NCBI RefSeq assembly: GCF_000143415.4
Contig: NW_003314373.1
Span: 1-62,000 of the forward strand
Reading direction: 5' to 3'
From: Selaginella moellendorffii
Taxonomy: Eukaryota; Streptophyta; Lycopodiopsida; Selaginellales; Selaginellaceae
Length of the DNA: 62,000 nt
Under the pieces are notes generated by a model that saw nothing but the letters and a program-made list of their open reading frames with translations, did no database searches and was not told the origin of the DNA. The translations under genes were made by a program, and so were the position numbers. Below, piece by piece: positions 9,777-21,428 of the stretch. The stretch's first letter is position 1, and the number at the start of each line of letters is the position of its first letter.

Positions 9777-10865
9777 ATGGCGGCAGCGTCCGCCACAGTG
9801 ACGCCGCCCATTCCTCGCAAGGATTCCCCCGATTCCACCGCGACTGGGAGCCGGATTGTCACGCGCCGCGCGGCGCTGGCGTCGCCGATTGCCGGGAGCA
9901 GCGTCAAAAGGGAAATGGGTGAGCAGCATCAAGAACTCCATAGCTCCCTCGCTCCTTCTTCTCATTCCTCTTCCTCTCACCCTAGAAAGATCTCGCCCCC
10001 TTCCAATGGCGCCACGATGATCGCCACCAGCAACGGCGCCGCCGCCGGCGGCGTGGACGAGATCTGGCTGACAATGCGCGAGGAGGCCCGCCGCGACGCC
10101 GAGGCCGAGCCCGCGCTGGCCAGCTACCTCTACTCCACCATCCTGGCGCACAGATCCCTGGAGAGAGCTCTGGCATTCCATCTGGGCAACAAGCTCTCGA
10201 GCTCCACGCTCCTCAGCACGCAGCTCTTCACCATGTTCGTCGACACTTTCATGGAGGACGCGGAGATGAGGGAGACGATCCGGGCCGACATAGCCGCCGT
10301 CCGCGAGCGCGATCCGGCCTGCGTCTCCTTCTCGCACTGCATGCTCAACTTCAAAGGATTCCTGGCGTGCCAGGCGCACCGAGTTTCACACCGGCTGTGG
10401 AACCAGGGACGCCAGTCGCTAGCTCTCGCGCTCCAGAGCCGGGTGTCCGAGGTGTTCCATGTAGACATCCATCCCGCCGCCAAGATTGGGCGAGGCGTGC
10501 TCTTCGACCACGCTACCGGGCTCGTGGTTGGCGAGACCGCCACCATTGGCAACAACGTTTCTATCCTACACAATGTGACGCTGGGCGGGACTGGCGCCAT
10601 GGGTGGTGATCGCCACCCAAAGATTTGTGACGGGGTGTTGATCGGGGCCGGGGCGATCATCCTGGGGCCCGTGAGGATTGGCGAGGGAGCCAAGATTGGA
10701 GCTGGGTCGGTCGTGTTGATCGAGGTTCCTCCGCACACAACTGCTGTGGGGAATCCGGCCAGGCTTGTGGGAGGGAAGCTCAAGCCCACCAAGCTCAAGG
10801 ACATTCCCAGTGAGACTATGGATCACACTTCTTTCATCTCCTCGTGGTCTGATTATGTCATTTAG
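9777..10865 (+). CDS. SAT: Serine O-acetyltransferase
   Basis: Intronless, 362 residues. It makes O-acetylserine from serine and acetyl-CoA, the committed step of cysteine synthesis, and forms the cysteine synthase complex with O-acetylserine (thiol) lyase. The first 90 residues are a Ser/Ala/Thr/Pro-rich extension consistent with an organellar transit peptide. The helical SATase domain follows (DEIWLTMREEARRDAEAEP to about 215). Then comes the left-handed beta-helix of hexapeptide repeats with the catalytic block FDHATG (Asp244-His245), VVGETATIG, the NVTLGGTG loop and GGDRHPKI (second active-site His near 280). The C-terminus ends WSDYVI; in the family the terminal Ile inserts into the lyase active site, so complex formation looks intact. 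The ATG was chosen as the first in frame. Length is within the plant plastid/mitochondrial isoform range. Confidence 0.96.
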   Translation: MAAASATVTPPIPRKDSPDSTATGSRIVTRRAALASPIAGSSVKREMGEQHQELHSSLAPSSHSSSSHPRKISPPSNGATMIATSNGAAAGGVDEIWLTMREEARRDAEAEPALASYLYSTILAHRSLERALAFHLGNKLSSSTLLSTQLFTMFVDTFMEDAEMRETIRADIAAVRERDPACVSFSHCMLNFKGFLACQAHRVSHRLWNQGRQSLALALQSRVSEVFHVDIHPAAKIGRGVLFDHATGLVVGETATIGNNVSILHNVTLGGTGAMGGDRHPKICDGVLIGAGAIILGPVRIGEGAKIGAGSVVLIEVPPHTTAVGNPARLVGGKLKPTKLKDIPSETMDHTSFISSWSDYVI

Positions 10866-13800
10866 AGAACTCCTGTAGAAAGTACCAAAGAATATAGATA
10901 TTCTTGTTATTAAAAGCTTCAACAACAAAGTTGTTATTTTTTAAGAATAAGGAAGAGTTGCTGAACTTTCTGGGCTGCTGGATCTAGTCAATTGGAGAAC
11001 TTTCTGGGCTGCCGGATCCAATCAATTGCAGCTGTCTGATGGGGGGTAACTGTAAAGCTGTTATTTCCTTAACCACATGTTTGCGAATAATCACGCTGCA
11101 TGGGGTGGGAGAGGAAGGCACAGTGATGCGTGTTACATGCAAATGTGTTGACTATGACTGTGGCATCGAGATCGTTTGAGCAACAATAGCAACCCAAGGG
11201 TGCGAGGAAGATCTAACGACTAAAGTAGGACTGATCATCCTCCTAGCAGTGGAGCGAGGTGTCATAACATCTGAATGTGCCACTTGACTAGAATGTAGTG
11301 TTCATCGGCCATGGCAACAAGATCTTCAGCATGGAGATGTTTAAGATCTTCAGGCAGGTGCTGGATTTCATGACAATGTGCCAATTAGGAAGAGTTTTAG
11401 ATGTGGTGACCAGGTATCTTTCTCTCTTTTTCTTTTTATCCATTTTGGCAATGAATGCAAGGGCATTTTGCACTACTCCAGGTACTAGGCTCACCCAGCA
11501 GTAGCATTGCTCGAGCAAGAGGGCTGTAGAGAGATTGGTGATCAAGCAGCCAAAGAAAAACTATAACCAGGTTACACTTTTCAAGATCGTCTCCCAAGAT
11601 CACTAGGAGCTTTTCAGGAAGCAATGTGGAGTATCATCAAGAAATCCATCAAGAAAAGGGAATTTTTGCTAAGAAACCATTTGAACTAAAGAACATACAT
11701 AGCTGTGGTTTTTGCTAGTGTGATTGCTCGCAACTTCCACATTTGCAGCCGATGCTCTCAAGACATGCTCCTGTCTTTTGAAAGAATGCCAGTAATTTTA
11801 TTCTTCTCGTTTGTCCTTCAAGAAGGATGAGTGTTTTTCTCTCTCTCTAGATTGGAGCTCGCTCAATGCATTGTAGATCCTTTGTGCTTGCAAACTTGTA
11901 ACAATCGACCTGACAAGACCAAGTGCAAAGTAAATCTTGAGATTTTGTGTAAAACTTCTTTTGGATCAATTAATCATTGTGATTCATGAATACTTTCAAA
12001 TAAAATGTGGAGACATTTTTGAGAACAAGGTGGTGGACGAATTCAACAATTGCACAGTGAGCCACAAGATGAGGGGCATTTCCCAGTCCCGCCACCTTAG
12101 GGCTCGCAAGTGGCAAGAATACTAAGATAATGTATGCAGTATTTGATTAAGCAGTAATATTTTAAAATCTTTTTCCTAACTGTAAATATAGTTTATTAGT
12201 AAATAATACTATGGAATTATATCATATATATATATTTACAAAAGATTTTGTTAGTAATTATTTTCTTTACTGGATCTGGGTAGTAATATATTAATGTTCC
12301 TAAAAACTTATTGTTTTATATTCTAAGTAAACTGCATAATTAAGTAATGTCTTGCTAATAAAAATGAGTAATAATTATTCTTAGTAATTATTCTCTTAAT
12401 ATAAGTTTATCCCAAATACAAATATAAGAATTTTATATAAACTTTTTTCTGTGTCGGGTATTTTTCTAAATATATTCATATTTCCAAATAATAATTTTTA
12501 TCTAATATTTTTATTAATGAATATTTATTCTTACTTTTCTCTAGGAATAGATTTTGTTCTAAATATTTATATTATCAAGTTTACAAGAATTGACTTTTGT
12601 GTTCATCTAACATTTGCTGGGCATAATTCCCTTAATTCTTCTTTCAAAGTGGAATACAATATTTTTTTTTGGATACTATTCCACTTTTAGTTTTTAATAT
12701 AACAAAATTATAACAATCAAAATAGTATTTTAACTTTTGATTTTAGTATCAAATAGGTTAAGCATTGCAAGTTTAGTAATTTATAAATGGATGTTATTAT
12801 CTAGGCCTTGCACTTGGATTAATTTTTTAGCAGAATTTTCTTTAAATTAATAACGATTTCCCCTTGAGTTTTATCTTCTATTGCTTCTTTCCACTTTCTT
12901 TTATTCCACATAGTAGACATTCAATTTATCAGACAATTAATAGTAGGGAGGAATGGCATAAATGGAAAGAGAAAAAGTGGGATGTGTGTTTATTGCATAG
13001 AGATAATTGAGACAATCGTGCAAGTTGCAAGCTAAAGTTGAGGGAGATACTCCCTACGCCAATAGGCATGAACAGTCTAAACTAGGATTGATCTATGTGG
13101 TGGTAGGTCTTAAACTTGAGATTTTCTTACTGCTTGATAAAATATCAGCTCTTGGAATCTTTAATTCTGCCACCTTGCTAATTGCCACCTCATCTTCCAG
13201 ATCATCTCACCAAATTGCCACATGAATAAACCTTATTCAGACTATAGCTCCAGCTTTCTCTGGCATGGTGGAATGATCACTTATCCTATGCAAGTTAACT
13301 AGTAAAAACAACTTTAATGCATGGTTTCATTCTAATATAGCTTTGTGGTACCATTTTTGCAACCACTGGATGAAAGGGGAAACCTTGAAAAGTCCTTGCA
13401 CTTCCTGGCACTGGGCAGTATGCTCCCATGAACATGAACCTAACAATGCCCATCCCACTCAAATAGATGACATACAATTCTTGAGAAACGGCTGCAAAAA
13501 CTTGCATTTTCTCTTGCTTTATTGCTGCTTAGGCCAATACAAATATAATAGGAGGCTGTAGTAGGAGATATTCCACTAGGTAAATATTCTAGGAGTATCT
13601 ACTACGCTTTTGTGCTGGCAGATATATTGAAGGGAGAAGGCAAGACTTTGACATAGAGCTCCATATTCTCAAATTGATTTGGTGTTGCATGGAACTTTTA
13701 TTAGAATCTTTCATTGTTTGGCTATAATATATCCCTTCATGACCGCAATTCAAGCAATCTTTGACTTATCATTTGTCATATTAACTATTATGACAAGTGA

Positions 13801-14255
13801 TCATAACTATCGTCCTAGTCTCCACAGCTCGTTACCTTAGTCCCTACTGCTCGTCCTTGATATGGTCTGGAGTTTAAGATGGTTTCCATCATTTAGTTTA
13901 CAATCTCCTGTTCTGCGATCTTCATTTCCCAAAAGGTGACACATTGCCTTCAAGGATGACATGCACATCACCCGCCCATGGGATACCTCGTTGACGAGGT
14001 TGGGCAAATCTAAACTCACTTAACATGTCTGGCAGTGGTGTGAGAAGCAACCAGCTGGACTTGGTTTATCATCGCATTGTATCGTGTTTCTCTTGTCAAC
14101 CTTGCGAAGTGCCGCGTACCATGTTACCTGAGAAGCCACCATTCCCTCATGTATAAGTGAGTGAGCGCAAGTTTCCTTGCCCCAGGTGTGTGTGTGATTA
14201 CCAGAGACGAGTGTCAAAATGACAAACTGTAAGCAAGCACGTTAATTTATACTTC
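10866..14255. other. Intergenic spacer, AT-rich
   Basis: 3.4 kb with no recognisable gene. Frames are at most about 85 codons and unrelated to any family I know. From about 12130 to 12960 it is strongly AT-rich. The only structure I can support is the short tandem duplication at 10963-11028. Confidence 0.6.
10963..11028. repeat. Two-copy 34-bp tandem repeat
   Basis: Units begin at 10963 and 10997 (gaactttctgggctg...caattg). The 32-nt cores match at 29 positions and the three differences are transitions. It lies about 100 bp past the SAT stop codon, probably in or beyond its 3' UTR. Confidence 0.85.
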
Positions 14256-16124
14256 ATGAGGCAAAGTAAATCATCAGACTACTGGGTTGGGCGCTTAAAG
14301 CATTGCTCAAATACAAGAGATTTATCTGGTGCAAGGAAGCTTCACAAGGAAATCCTATCGACAAACATTATTCTAGGCACTTACATCAGAAATTTACTTG
14401 TACAGATGTTTGGTAAGTGTGGCAGTGTTACTGAAGCGTACGATTGTTTTAACAGCACTCCTCAGCGAAATGTCTATTCGTGGTGCCTCATGCTTGGAGC
14501 ATATACCCAGAACGGGCTTATCAACCAAGCCCAACAAATGTTTGATATAATGCCAGCCAGGGATGAGGTAGCACACACAATATTGCTTACATGCTACGCT
14601 CAGAGAGGTTGTCTAAGAAAATCGCAAGAGCTCTTTGATGTCATGGCGGATCAAAGTGTTGTTGCTTGGAACGCTATAACTTCAGCTTATGCCCAAAACG
14701 GGCATTTGGAAGCTGCCAAGGAAATGTTTGACAGGATGCCTGTTCGCAACGAGAGCTCGTGGAACGGGCTCATGCAAGCTTATGCCGAAAATGGTGATAC
14801 GAAAATAGTAAGGGAATTGTTTGAGCAAATGACCAAACGGAATGAGCTCTCGTGGAACACAATGCTTTCGGCATATGCCCAAACAGGTGACTTTGCTGAA
14901 TTTTTCGACCGGATGCCGTCTTACACGGTCGTTTCTTTCAACACTGTGTTGCTGGCTTACACTGAGAATGGATCTCTAAGTCTTGCAAAGAGAGTTTTTG
15001 AGACAATGTCGCAGAAGACAATCGTGTCATGGACAACGCTGCTCACGGCACTGGCCAAGAGCGGCGAGATCGAGCAAGCAAAGATGGTATTTGAGAGAAT
15101 GTCGGGGCACGACGTTGTAAGTTGCAGCTCAGTGATCCAGATTTACGGCCAGCATGGATTTCTCAGAGCTGCTCAAGACGTGTTTGACCGGATGCACGAC
15201 CGCAATGACCAGACATGGACAGCGATTCTCACAGCCTACGCAGCCAGCGGAGATCTAAAAGCTTGTGAGGCATTTTTCAAGGAGATACCAAATCCGGACG
15301 CGTTTTCTAGGACAGTGATGATGCAAGTATATGCTCAATCCGGGGATTTGGAGCGAGCAACAAGGCTGTTTCTATCGCTGGAGAGGAAAGACTCCGTGGC
15401 TTGGAATGTGATCATCCAGGCTTATGCCCAGAACGGGCATGTCGAGGAAGCTAGAACCATGCTCGAGAAAATGACCGCAGAAGTGGACGTGGTATCTTGG
15501 ACAGCGTTGGTGTCTGGGTATGCCCAAAACGGGCAACTGAGCAAAGCAAAGGATGTTTTTGACAAAATGCCACAGTGGAGTGAAATCTCCTTGACGGCCA
15601 TGGCTGTCGCATATGCCCAGAACGGGCATATCGCAGAAGCAAGAGATATGTTCGAGCGTGGACCTATTGAATCCACTGCCCCATGGTCTGCGATGATCAC
15701 AACATACGCCCAAAACGGGCATCATACTCAAGCTCTCGAGCTTTCGTTGGCAATGGAGCTTCAGGGTGTGATGCCGGATGCAATCGCCTTTCTGGGAGTG
15801 CTCGTTGCTTGCAACCATGCGGGTGATCTACAAAGGGGATTCCAGAGCTTTGTGGCTATGGTGGAGCGGGGCATCAGAGTGACTGCTCAACACTACTGCT
15901 GCGTGGCAGACATGCTTGGGCGTTTGGGACGAGTGGGAGATGCCCACGAACTTATCCAGTGTATGCCATTTGTGCCCGACGATGCGACATGGACAAGCTT
16001 TGCTGGGTCATGTAAACTGCATCTACATACATTAGACTCTGGATCACAGAGTGTTTTAGAACCAATGTTGTGGAGAGATTCTTCTCCCTATGTGTTGATC
16101 TCGCATGCATGTCTTGGAAGATAA
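14256..16124 (+). CDS. Pentatricopeptide repeat (PPR) protein, S-repeat array, E1-terminated
   Basis: Intronless, 622 residues, the same class as the gene at 4133-5995 but not a close copy. After a degenerate first repeat (ARKLHKEILSTNIILGTYIRNLLVQMFGKCG, typical of PLS proteins) there are about fifteen 31-residue S-type repeats, many with the helix-2 signature A-Y-A-Q-N-G-H. A longer unit (MELQGVMPDAIAFLGVLVACNHAG) and a final block CCVADMLGRLGRVGDAHELI...ATWTSFAGSCKLH...SSPYVLISHACLGR correspond to S2 plus part of E1. The frame ends there, without E2 or DYW. One repeat is short by several residues (SAYAQTGDFAEFFDRMPS). Predicted role: organelle RNA binding, with any editing chemistry supplied by another protein. 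Codons for AQNGH form recurring hairpins in the DNA. Confidence 0.92.
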   Translation: MRQSKSSDYWVGRLKHCSNTRDLSGARKLHKEILSTNIILGTYIRNLLVQMFGKCGSVTEAYDCFNSTPQRNVYSWCLMLGAYTQNGLINQAQQMFDIMPARDEVAHTILLTCYAQRGCLRKSQELFDVMADQSVVAWNAITSAYAQNGHLEAAKEMFDRMPVRNESSWNGLMQAYAENGDTKIVRELFEQMTKRNELSWNTMLSAYAQTGDFAEFFDRMPSYTVVSFNTVLLAYTENGSLSLAKRVFETMSQKTIVSWTTLLTALAKSGEIEQAKMVFERMSGHDVVSCSSVIQIYGQHGFLRAAQDVFDRMHDRNDQTWTAILTAYAASGDLKACEAFFKEIPNPDAFSRTVMMQVYAQSGDLERATRLFLSLERKDSVAWNVIIQAYAQNGHVEEARTMLEKMTAEVDVVSWTALVSGYAQNGQLSKAKDVFDKMPQWSEISLTAMAVAYAQNGHIAEARDMFERGPIESTAPWSAMITTYAQNGHHTQALELSLAMELQGVMPDAIAFLGVLVACNHAGDLQRGFQSFVAMVERGIRVTAQHYCCVADMLGRLGRVGDAHELIQCMPFVPDDATWTSFAGSCKLHLHTLDSGSQSVLEPMLWRDSSPYVLISHACLGR

Positions 16125-16473
16125 GTGTCGAGTTTGTCAGGGACACAGTTTTTATATTATGCCTATCATCAAAGTAAATACTGACATAGTTCTAATCTGA
16201 TGCTTGTTTGGACGTACTAACAATTAGGCCAGTCTATTTTGGGCGTGCCTCAAAGTCAGTCGGCAATACATGCTTGGGTAGAATATACCTGACCTTGTTG
16301 AGCGGCTCACACTTTGCTAACAGGGTGACTGTGTGAGCAGGGGAGGTAATCTTGCCCGAGTTGAAGCCCGGCAAACGAGCCAGAGGCATCCTCGTCATCA
16401 CACGCACAACACAAGCACGGTTTAGCCAATGCCAGTTTGTGTGATATGTGTGACGCATTGATAGCCAAAGGAG

Positions 16474-16491
16474 TTTAGGGTTTAGGGTTTA
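16474..16491. repeat. Short telomere-type tract (TTTAGGG)2
   Basis: tttagggtttagggttta is two and a half units of the Arabidopsis-type telomere repeat. It may be an interstitial telomere trace or a promoter-type telo-box; too short to decide. Confidence 0.6.
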
Positions 16492-16596
16492 AGGTCTACA
16501 CAGAGTGGACTTTGATTGTTCATCACAAAGCTTGCATCTGCGATTGGACTGAGCGTGAGTACCTGGTGGAAGGGAATGGAAGGAATGAGTGACATG

Positions 16597-17443
16597 TCAG
16601 ATGCGGGAAGTTGTAGTAGACTGGGAGCTTCGACTTCGCCAACCATCCAAAAGCTGGTTCTTTTTGGCAGCCTTGAGGAGGAGTTCCACGGCTTGGCCGA
16701 CTGGTAAGAAAACCATAGCTGGACCATTGGGATACGGTAATACAACAGTCCCTCCCACATCCCTGCCCCAAATGTACTCCCTTGACACATTTTGAGTATG
16801 GAGCCTGTATGACGCGCTCCAATTGTGGCCCAGTTCGGCTTGGTAATGAGAGGCCACCTTGTCCCTCACTTTGCTTAACTGCTGCTTGCCGTGAGCACTT
16901 CTGCCAGCCTTGATATGCTTTCGAAGGTGCTGCAGCAACAAGCTGGTTGCAGGGACCTATGGGTCAAAGGTGGCACAATGACACAATAATAAATGCAAGT
17001 GAGTTTACAAGCTTACCACATGGCAAGGAGGCATCAGGAAGACGAAATCCGTGTGCAAGATGCTGTCCAGAACAGAGCGCCAGTCACCTGCAATGAGAAA
17101 GCAGAGAGGAATCGGATGACAAGAGAAGAAGTTGACTCACCCCAGAGTGTGTCCAGACAATGAGTTAGGGTCGCACTCTGCCAATTTCACCTCGAGGGAG
17201 GTGCCAAACTCAGAGAAAGCACGAAGCTTGGGGCCGTCATAGCCACTCCCGTCCGGACAACGGGCACAATCCTTGAAGCGACTGGCATGCTGGAGACGGC
17301 GAGACAAAGTAGAGGAGAGCAACAAGCTTGAAGAGGTCGTCGTCAGTGACGAACATAGAGCCGAGGCAAGAACCCATGAAGTGTCCGGCAACACAAGCAA
17401 TTGCCACAGCGTGCGACTTCTCCTCCGCCTTTTCTCTCGATAT
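16597..17443 (-). pseudogene. Decayed gene of unknown function
   Basis: Protein-like segments lie in order on the minus strand but do not join cleanly. 17443-17280 reads MGSCLGSMFVTDDDLFKLVALLYFVSPS in one frame, then continuation RFKDCARCPDGSGYDGPKLRAF appears one frame over. 17147 to about 17090 offers a gtgag...cag intron that would put the next block (DWRSVLDSILHTDFVFLMPPCHV) out of frame. A clean gtaagc...catag intron then joins VPATSLLLQHLRKHIKAGRS and a long tail ending at 16597 with SREYIWGRDVGGTVVLPYPN. Two frame breaks suggest a pseudogene, though a missed micro-exon could also explain it. I recognise no family. Confidence 0.35.
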
Positions 17444-17536
17444 ATGATTTAGGGTTAAAACAACTTCTTAAGTTTGCAAGGGTGCGAGTTCAAATCCCAC
17501 TCGTGACGTTGAATAAAAAATGCCAAGTGGCACGAT

Positions 17537-17545
17537 AAACCCTAG
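17537..17545 (+). promoter_or_regulatory. Telo-box upstream of the aldehyde dehydrogenase gene
   Basis: aaaccctag lies 24 bp upstream of the start codon at 17569. Telo-boxes (AAACCCTA) are common in plant promoters of housekeeping genes. A related tttagggtt lies about 120 bp upstream of the start. Confidence 0.5.
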
Positions 17546-17568
17546 CTAGCATTTTTTCCTTAAGAGCT

Positions 17569-19894
17569 ATGGCGCCGGCGATCCCTTCCAGGCTTCTCTA
17601 CATCGGAGGGCAATGGCGAGCTCCGGATCTGGGCGGACAGATAGCGGTCATCAATCCAGCGACGGAAGATACCATAGGTGAGAATTGCGAGTTTCTCCTT
17701 GCGCTCATGGATGGAATTTCTAGGCTACATTCCCGCTGCCACGGCCGCCGATGTGGATCTCGCTGTCAAGGCCGCTAGGGAGGCGTTTACCAAAGACAAT
17801 GGGAAATATTGGGCAAGAACTACGGGGAAGTACCGGGCAAAGTTTTTGCGAGCCATTGCTGCCGAGGTAAGTGATGATATGATGGCTTTCGCCTCTCTTG
17901 CGCTAACTTTTTTTTTGTGCTGTTCTAGGTGACTGCGAGGAAATCTGAGTTGGCTGAGCTCGAGGCGATGGATTGTGGAAAACCCCTCGACGAAGCAGCA
18001 TGGGATATGGTAAGACTTTCGGCTTTTCGAGTTGATGCTTTGGAATTTATCCAAGTTTTTTCTAGGACGATGTTGCGGGATGTTTCGACTACTATGCTGG
18101 TCTGGCCGAAGGTTTGGATGCAAAGGGGCACCTGTCCGTAGAGCTTCCAATGGATACATTCAAGACTAACGTCTTAAAAGAACCGATTGGTGTTGTCGGT
18201 CTTATAACTCCATGGTTAGATCTCGCACCTTTTTTTTCTTTTTCTTATGCAATCCTTGACAAGATGGTTCTGCAGGAATTATCCTTTACTTATGTCAACT
18301 TGGAAGGTTGCACCAGCTCTTGCAGCAGGCTGTACTGCCATTCTTAAACCATCAGAGCTTGCATCAGTGTAAGATCGTGAAAATTTTCTTACTTCCCTTG
18401 CACAACGAGTTCTACTGTTTGTCGTGCCAGTACCTGCTTGGAACTTGCGTCAATCGCCGCGAAGGTCGGGCTTCCTGCTGGTGTACTGAATGTAGTTACT
18501 GGATTAGGGAAAGATGCCGGTGCGCCTCTGTCTAAGCATCCTGGTGTTGATAAGGTTGGCTTTAGTATGCTGATGTTTCATGCCTTACTTTTCCTTTTCT
18601 TTCTGTTACAGGTAGCATTCACAGGCAGTACAGCCACTGGAAAATCAATAATGGGAGCAGCTGCTGAAATAATCAAGGTGCTTCGATCTTTTCATACAAT
18701 TCGGTTAGCTTTGTGTCTATCAACAGCCCGTGACGCTGGAACTGGGTGGGAAAAGTGCTATCATCGTTTTCGATGATGTGGATATTGAGAAAGGTACGTT
18801 ATTGAACATTCAATGACATCTAATCCTGACGGGTGGAATCACACAGCTGTTGAATGGACAATGTTCGGAGTGTTTTGGACTAATGGTCAGATTTGCAGTG
18901 CGACATCAAGGCTGTTGCTCCAGGTAATATAATGCGCGGCTGATGGAAGAATTGCCTTACCACTGGCTGTGATGTAACAGGAAAATATCGCATCTGTGTT
19001 TTTGGAAAGACTGGCAGAGTGGACGAAAACGATAAAAATTTCAAACCCCTTGGAGCCGGGATGCAGACTTGGTCCAGTTGTGAGCGAAGGTCAGGTAGTG
19101 TTTTCTTCTTGTTCCTATCTTTGCCTTCTTTAGTTCATACGGTGTACATGTGAGTTCCAGTACAAGAAGGTCATGAAGTACATATCTACGGCACAAGAAG
19201 AAGGTGCTACGCTGCTGTGTGGTGGGAAACGCCCGGAGGTAAGCTTCATCAGTTTTGTGTAAAGCAAGCCGTTGATATTCATTGTCGTGTCTTGGCGTTC
19301 CAGCACTTGAGCAAAGGATATTTTGTTGAGCCGACAGTCTTTGCGAATGTCAGGCCCTCCTCTCAGATATGGAAAGAAGAAGTCTTTGGTCCGGTCCTTG
19401 CAGTTCGGACCTTCAGAACAGAAGAGGAAGCTATAAAGCTGGCCAACGATTCTGAGTAAGCCACATGGTTTTGAGAACTTGCTCAATCTGTCTGTTTGCT
19501 TGAAGGTATGGACTCGCAGGGGCCGTCATCTCGACAGACGAGGAGCGCTGCCAGCGTGTAGCAGAGGTACTTTTTTAGAAAAAACTTATCTCTTGTTGTT
19601 TTTTGCTTGTTTCTAAGCCTGGCCAAAACAGCTGTTGCAAGCGGGAATCGTATGGATCAATTGTGCTCAGCCGACCTTCACCCAGGCCCCGTGGGGTGGT
19701 ACAAAACGCAGTGGCTTTGGACGGGAGCTGGGAGAATGGTGAGTGATATTTGTAGGGATTCTCACCACGTACATCGTTTTCATTGTTTGTCTTCCACTCA
19801 CAGGGGTCTCGAGAACTATTTGTCCGTGAAGCAAGTTACCAAATACATATCAGAGGAACAGTGGGGTTGGTACCCCCGACCTTCGAAAATGTAA
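17569..19894 (+). CDS. BADH: Betaine/aminoaldehyde dehydrogenase (ALDH10)
   Basis: Fifteen exons: 17569-17677, 17724-17866, 17929-18009, 18066-18214, 18276-18368, 18431-18554, 18612-18677, 18727-18793, 18847-18923, 18981-19094, 19161-19238, 19304-19455, 19506-19566, 19632-19738, 19804-19894. Introns are 46-66 nt, all GT-AG; 503 residues. The enzyme oxidises betaine aldehyde or omega-aminoaldehydes with NAD+. Visible marks: the plant ALDH10 start [36 protein letters not shown] (cofactor site), [11 protein letters not shown], the catalytic Glu in [11 protein letters not shown], the catalytic Cys in [11 protein letters not shown], and the C-terminal [16 protein letters not shown]. Ending in Ser-Lys-Met suggests a type 1 peroxisomal signal variant, as cereal BADHs end in SKL. 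Length and 15-exon layout match known plant BADH genes. Confidence 0.96.
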
Positions 19895-21428
19895 AGCTAT
19901 CGAGGTACGCCAAGTTTTCTCGGGTTTTAAAAACGTTTTCTTTCCCGGACGAGCCACAGGATGTCTGCTCTAATGGCCTACATGTTATCCTGCAGCCGTA
20001 GTCCTCGACCCCGTAAGCGCGCTCTTCCTTAGCAAGATAGCTTTGCCCAGGAATAAATGGGTCGTTGAGACGAAAGTGATGCGAGCTCACAAGCTTTTCG
20101 CTTGTGGCAGTGTGTGTGTTTGTGTGTGTGCGTCCATACAGGCATTATTGGCGGCCTGTGGCCTCTGGCAAGCAGACTGGTCCATATCTTCCATCCAGTC
20201 CAGCCTTTATCTTGTAAGTAATCTATAGTTGTTTTTCCTTTCCGGATCATCTTTGTCAATTAGAGCTAGCTAACTTGTGATTCTTCTCTCTTCCAGGTTT
20301 GGTGTTTCTCCAAAGCGATGAAACTCGCTCGATCGCTCGCACGTTTAGTCTGTCCTGGGTATTGCGTCCTCTAGTCTCGTTTCTCATATTCTTGTTTTGT
20401 TCTTTGCTCTTGTCGGATTCAAGTCAAAGCTAGCTCGCTAGCTCGAGGACAAGCAATGCAAGGGAGCAAAGCTACTGGTAACCAATAATGACGTTTTTTC
20501 GCTGTTTGGCATTCTCGCATCGTAATTCTCCACTTTCAACTTTCCAGGAGGCAAAATGGAGGAGATAGCTACATAGCCTATGACTCGACCAGAACAAGGT
20601 AAAACATCTTTTTCTTTGTCTCTTGTTTGCTTGTCGTTCTCATCTTCCAGATTAAGCAGTAGAGCCGCTGAATCAGAAAACCCGTGGATGGTGGATTGAC
20701 TCTAACAAAAAATCCAGCCTCCAGAGAGTTTTCGTGCTCACAATGATTCCAAACAGTGAAAGCGAGCAAGCCGGAAGAATGGCAGCGTTGGTATGTGGAA
20801 CGGCGCGGTCTACTCATTTTTCATGATCTTGCGATCTCTCCTGCCTGCCAATGGCCGCTAAGCTGGCCTGCGAGGATCTTCGCTTCCATATTTTAGCGAG
20901 CAAAAAGATAAAGACGAAAAGAAAAGAGCCTTCCTCCTCGGATAGAAACTTGTCTGCCAGAGAAGTTCTCTCTTTCAACCTCACCTTTTCCACCACCGAG
21001 GCACACAAAGGACTTGGAATCAATCGTTCTTTCCCAGCGATCGAATTTTACAAGAAACGAAGATCGATCGATCAATCCAGATCGGGATTCCTTTGCGCGA
21101 CGGCGGGTGGCGAGTGAGAAGAAGCGAGATGGAAAAGAGAAAAGAAGGAAATAAAGAAAGGAAGATCTGGCGCGCGGAGCGCCTCGTTTTCAGTTCTTCC
21201 AGAGCGGCGCCGATCTTTGGTGGGCAATTCAATGCAGATCTCACACCTCCTGGGAAACCCAAAACAAATCCCTCCTCCACTATCCCTCCTCGATCGCATT
21301 CTCGAGGAGGAAAAGAGAGAGAGAGGGAGGCCTCCCTCCCATAAAACCAAGAGATGGAAAGAGCGAGAGGAGGAAGAAGAACCCCACAAGGATCTATAAG
21401 ATCTTTGCCTCGAGTTAGAGAGCGAGCA
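19895..21428. other. Spacer between convergent genes
   Basis: 1.5 kb between the 3' ends of the ALDH10 gene and the U-box gene. It holds a short GT-rich microsatellite (about 20105-20132). From about 20850 to 21400 several overlapping open frames occur on both strands; they are compositional (Arg/Lys/Ser-rich) and I see no domain. No gene is called. Confidence 0.55.

Noticed and set aside
9702-10379. 225-codon minus-strand frame
   Set aside because: Antisense to the serine acetyltransferase; composition only.
16234-16458. Minus-strand 74-codon frame beside the second PPR gene
   Set aside because: No recognisable sequence and no continuation.
20105-20132. GT-rich tract as a regulatory element
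   Set aside because: Short microsatellite without further context.
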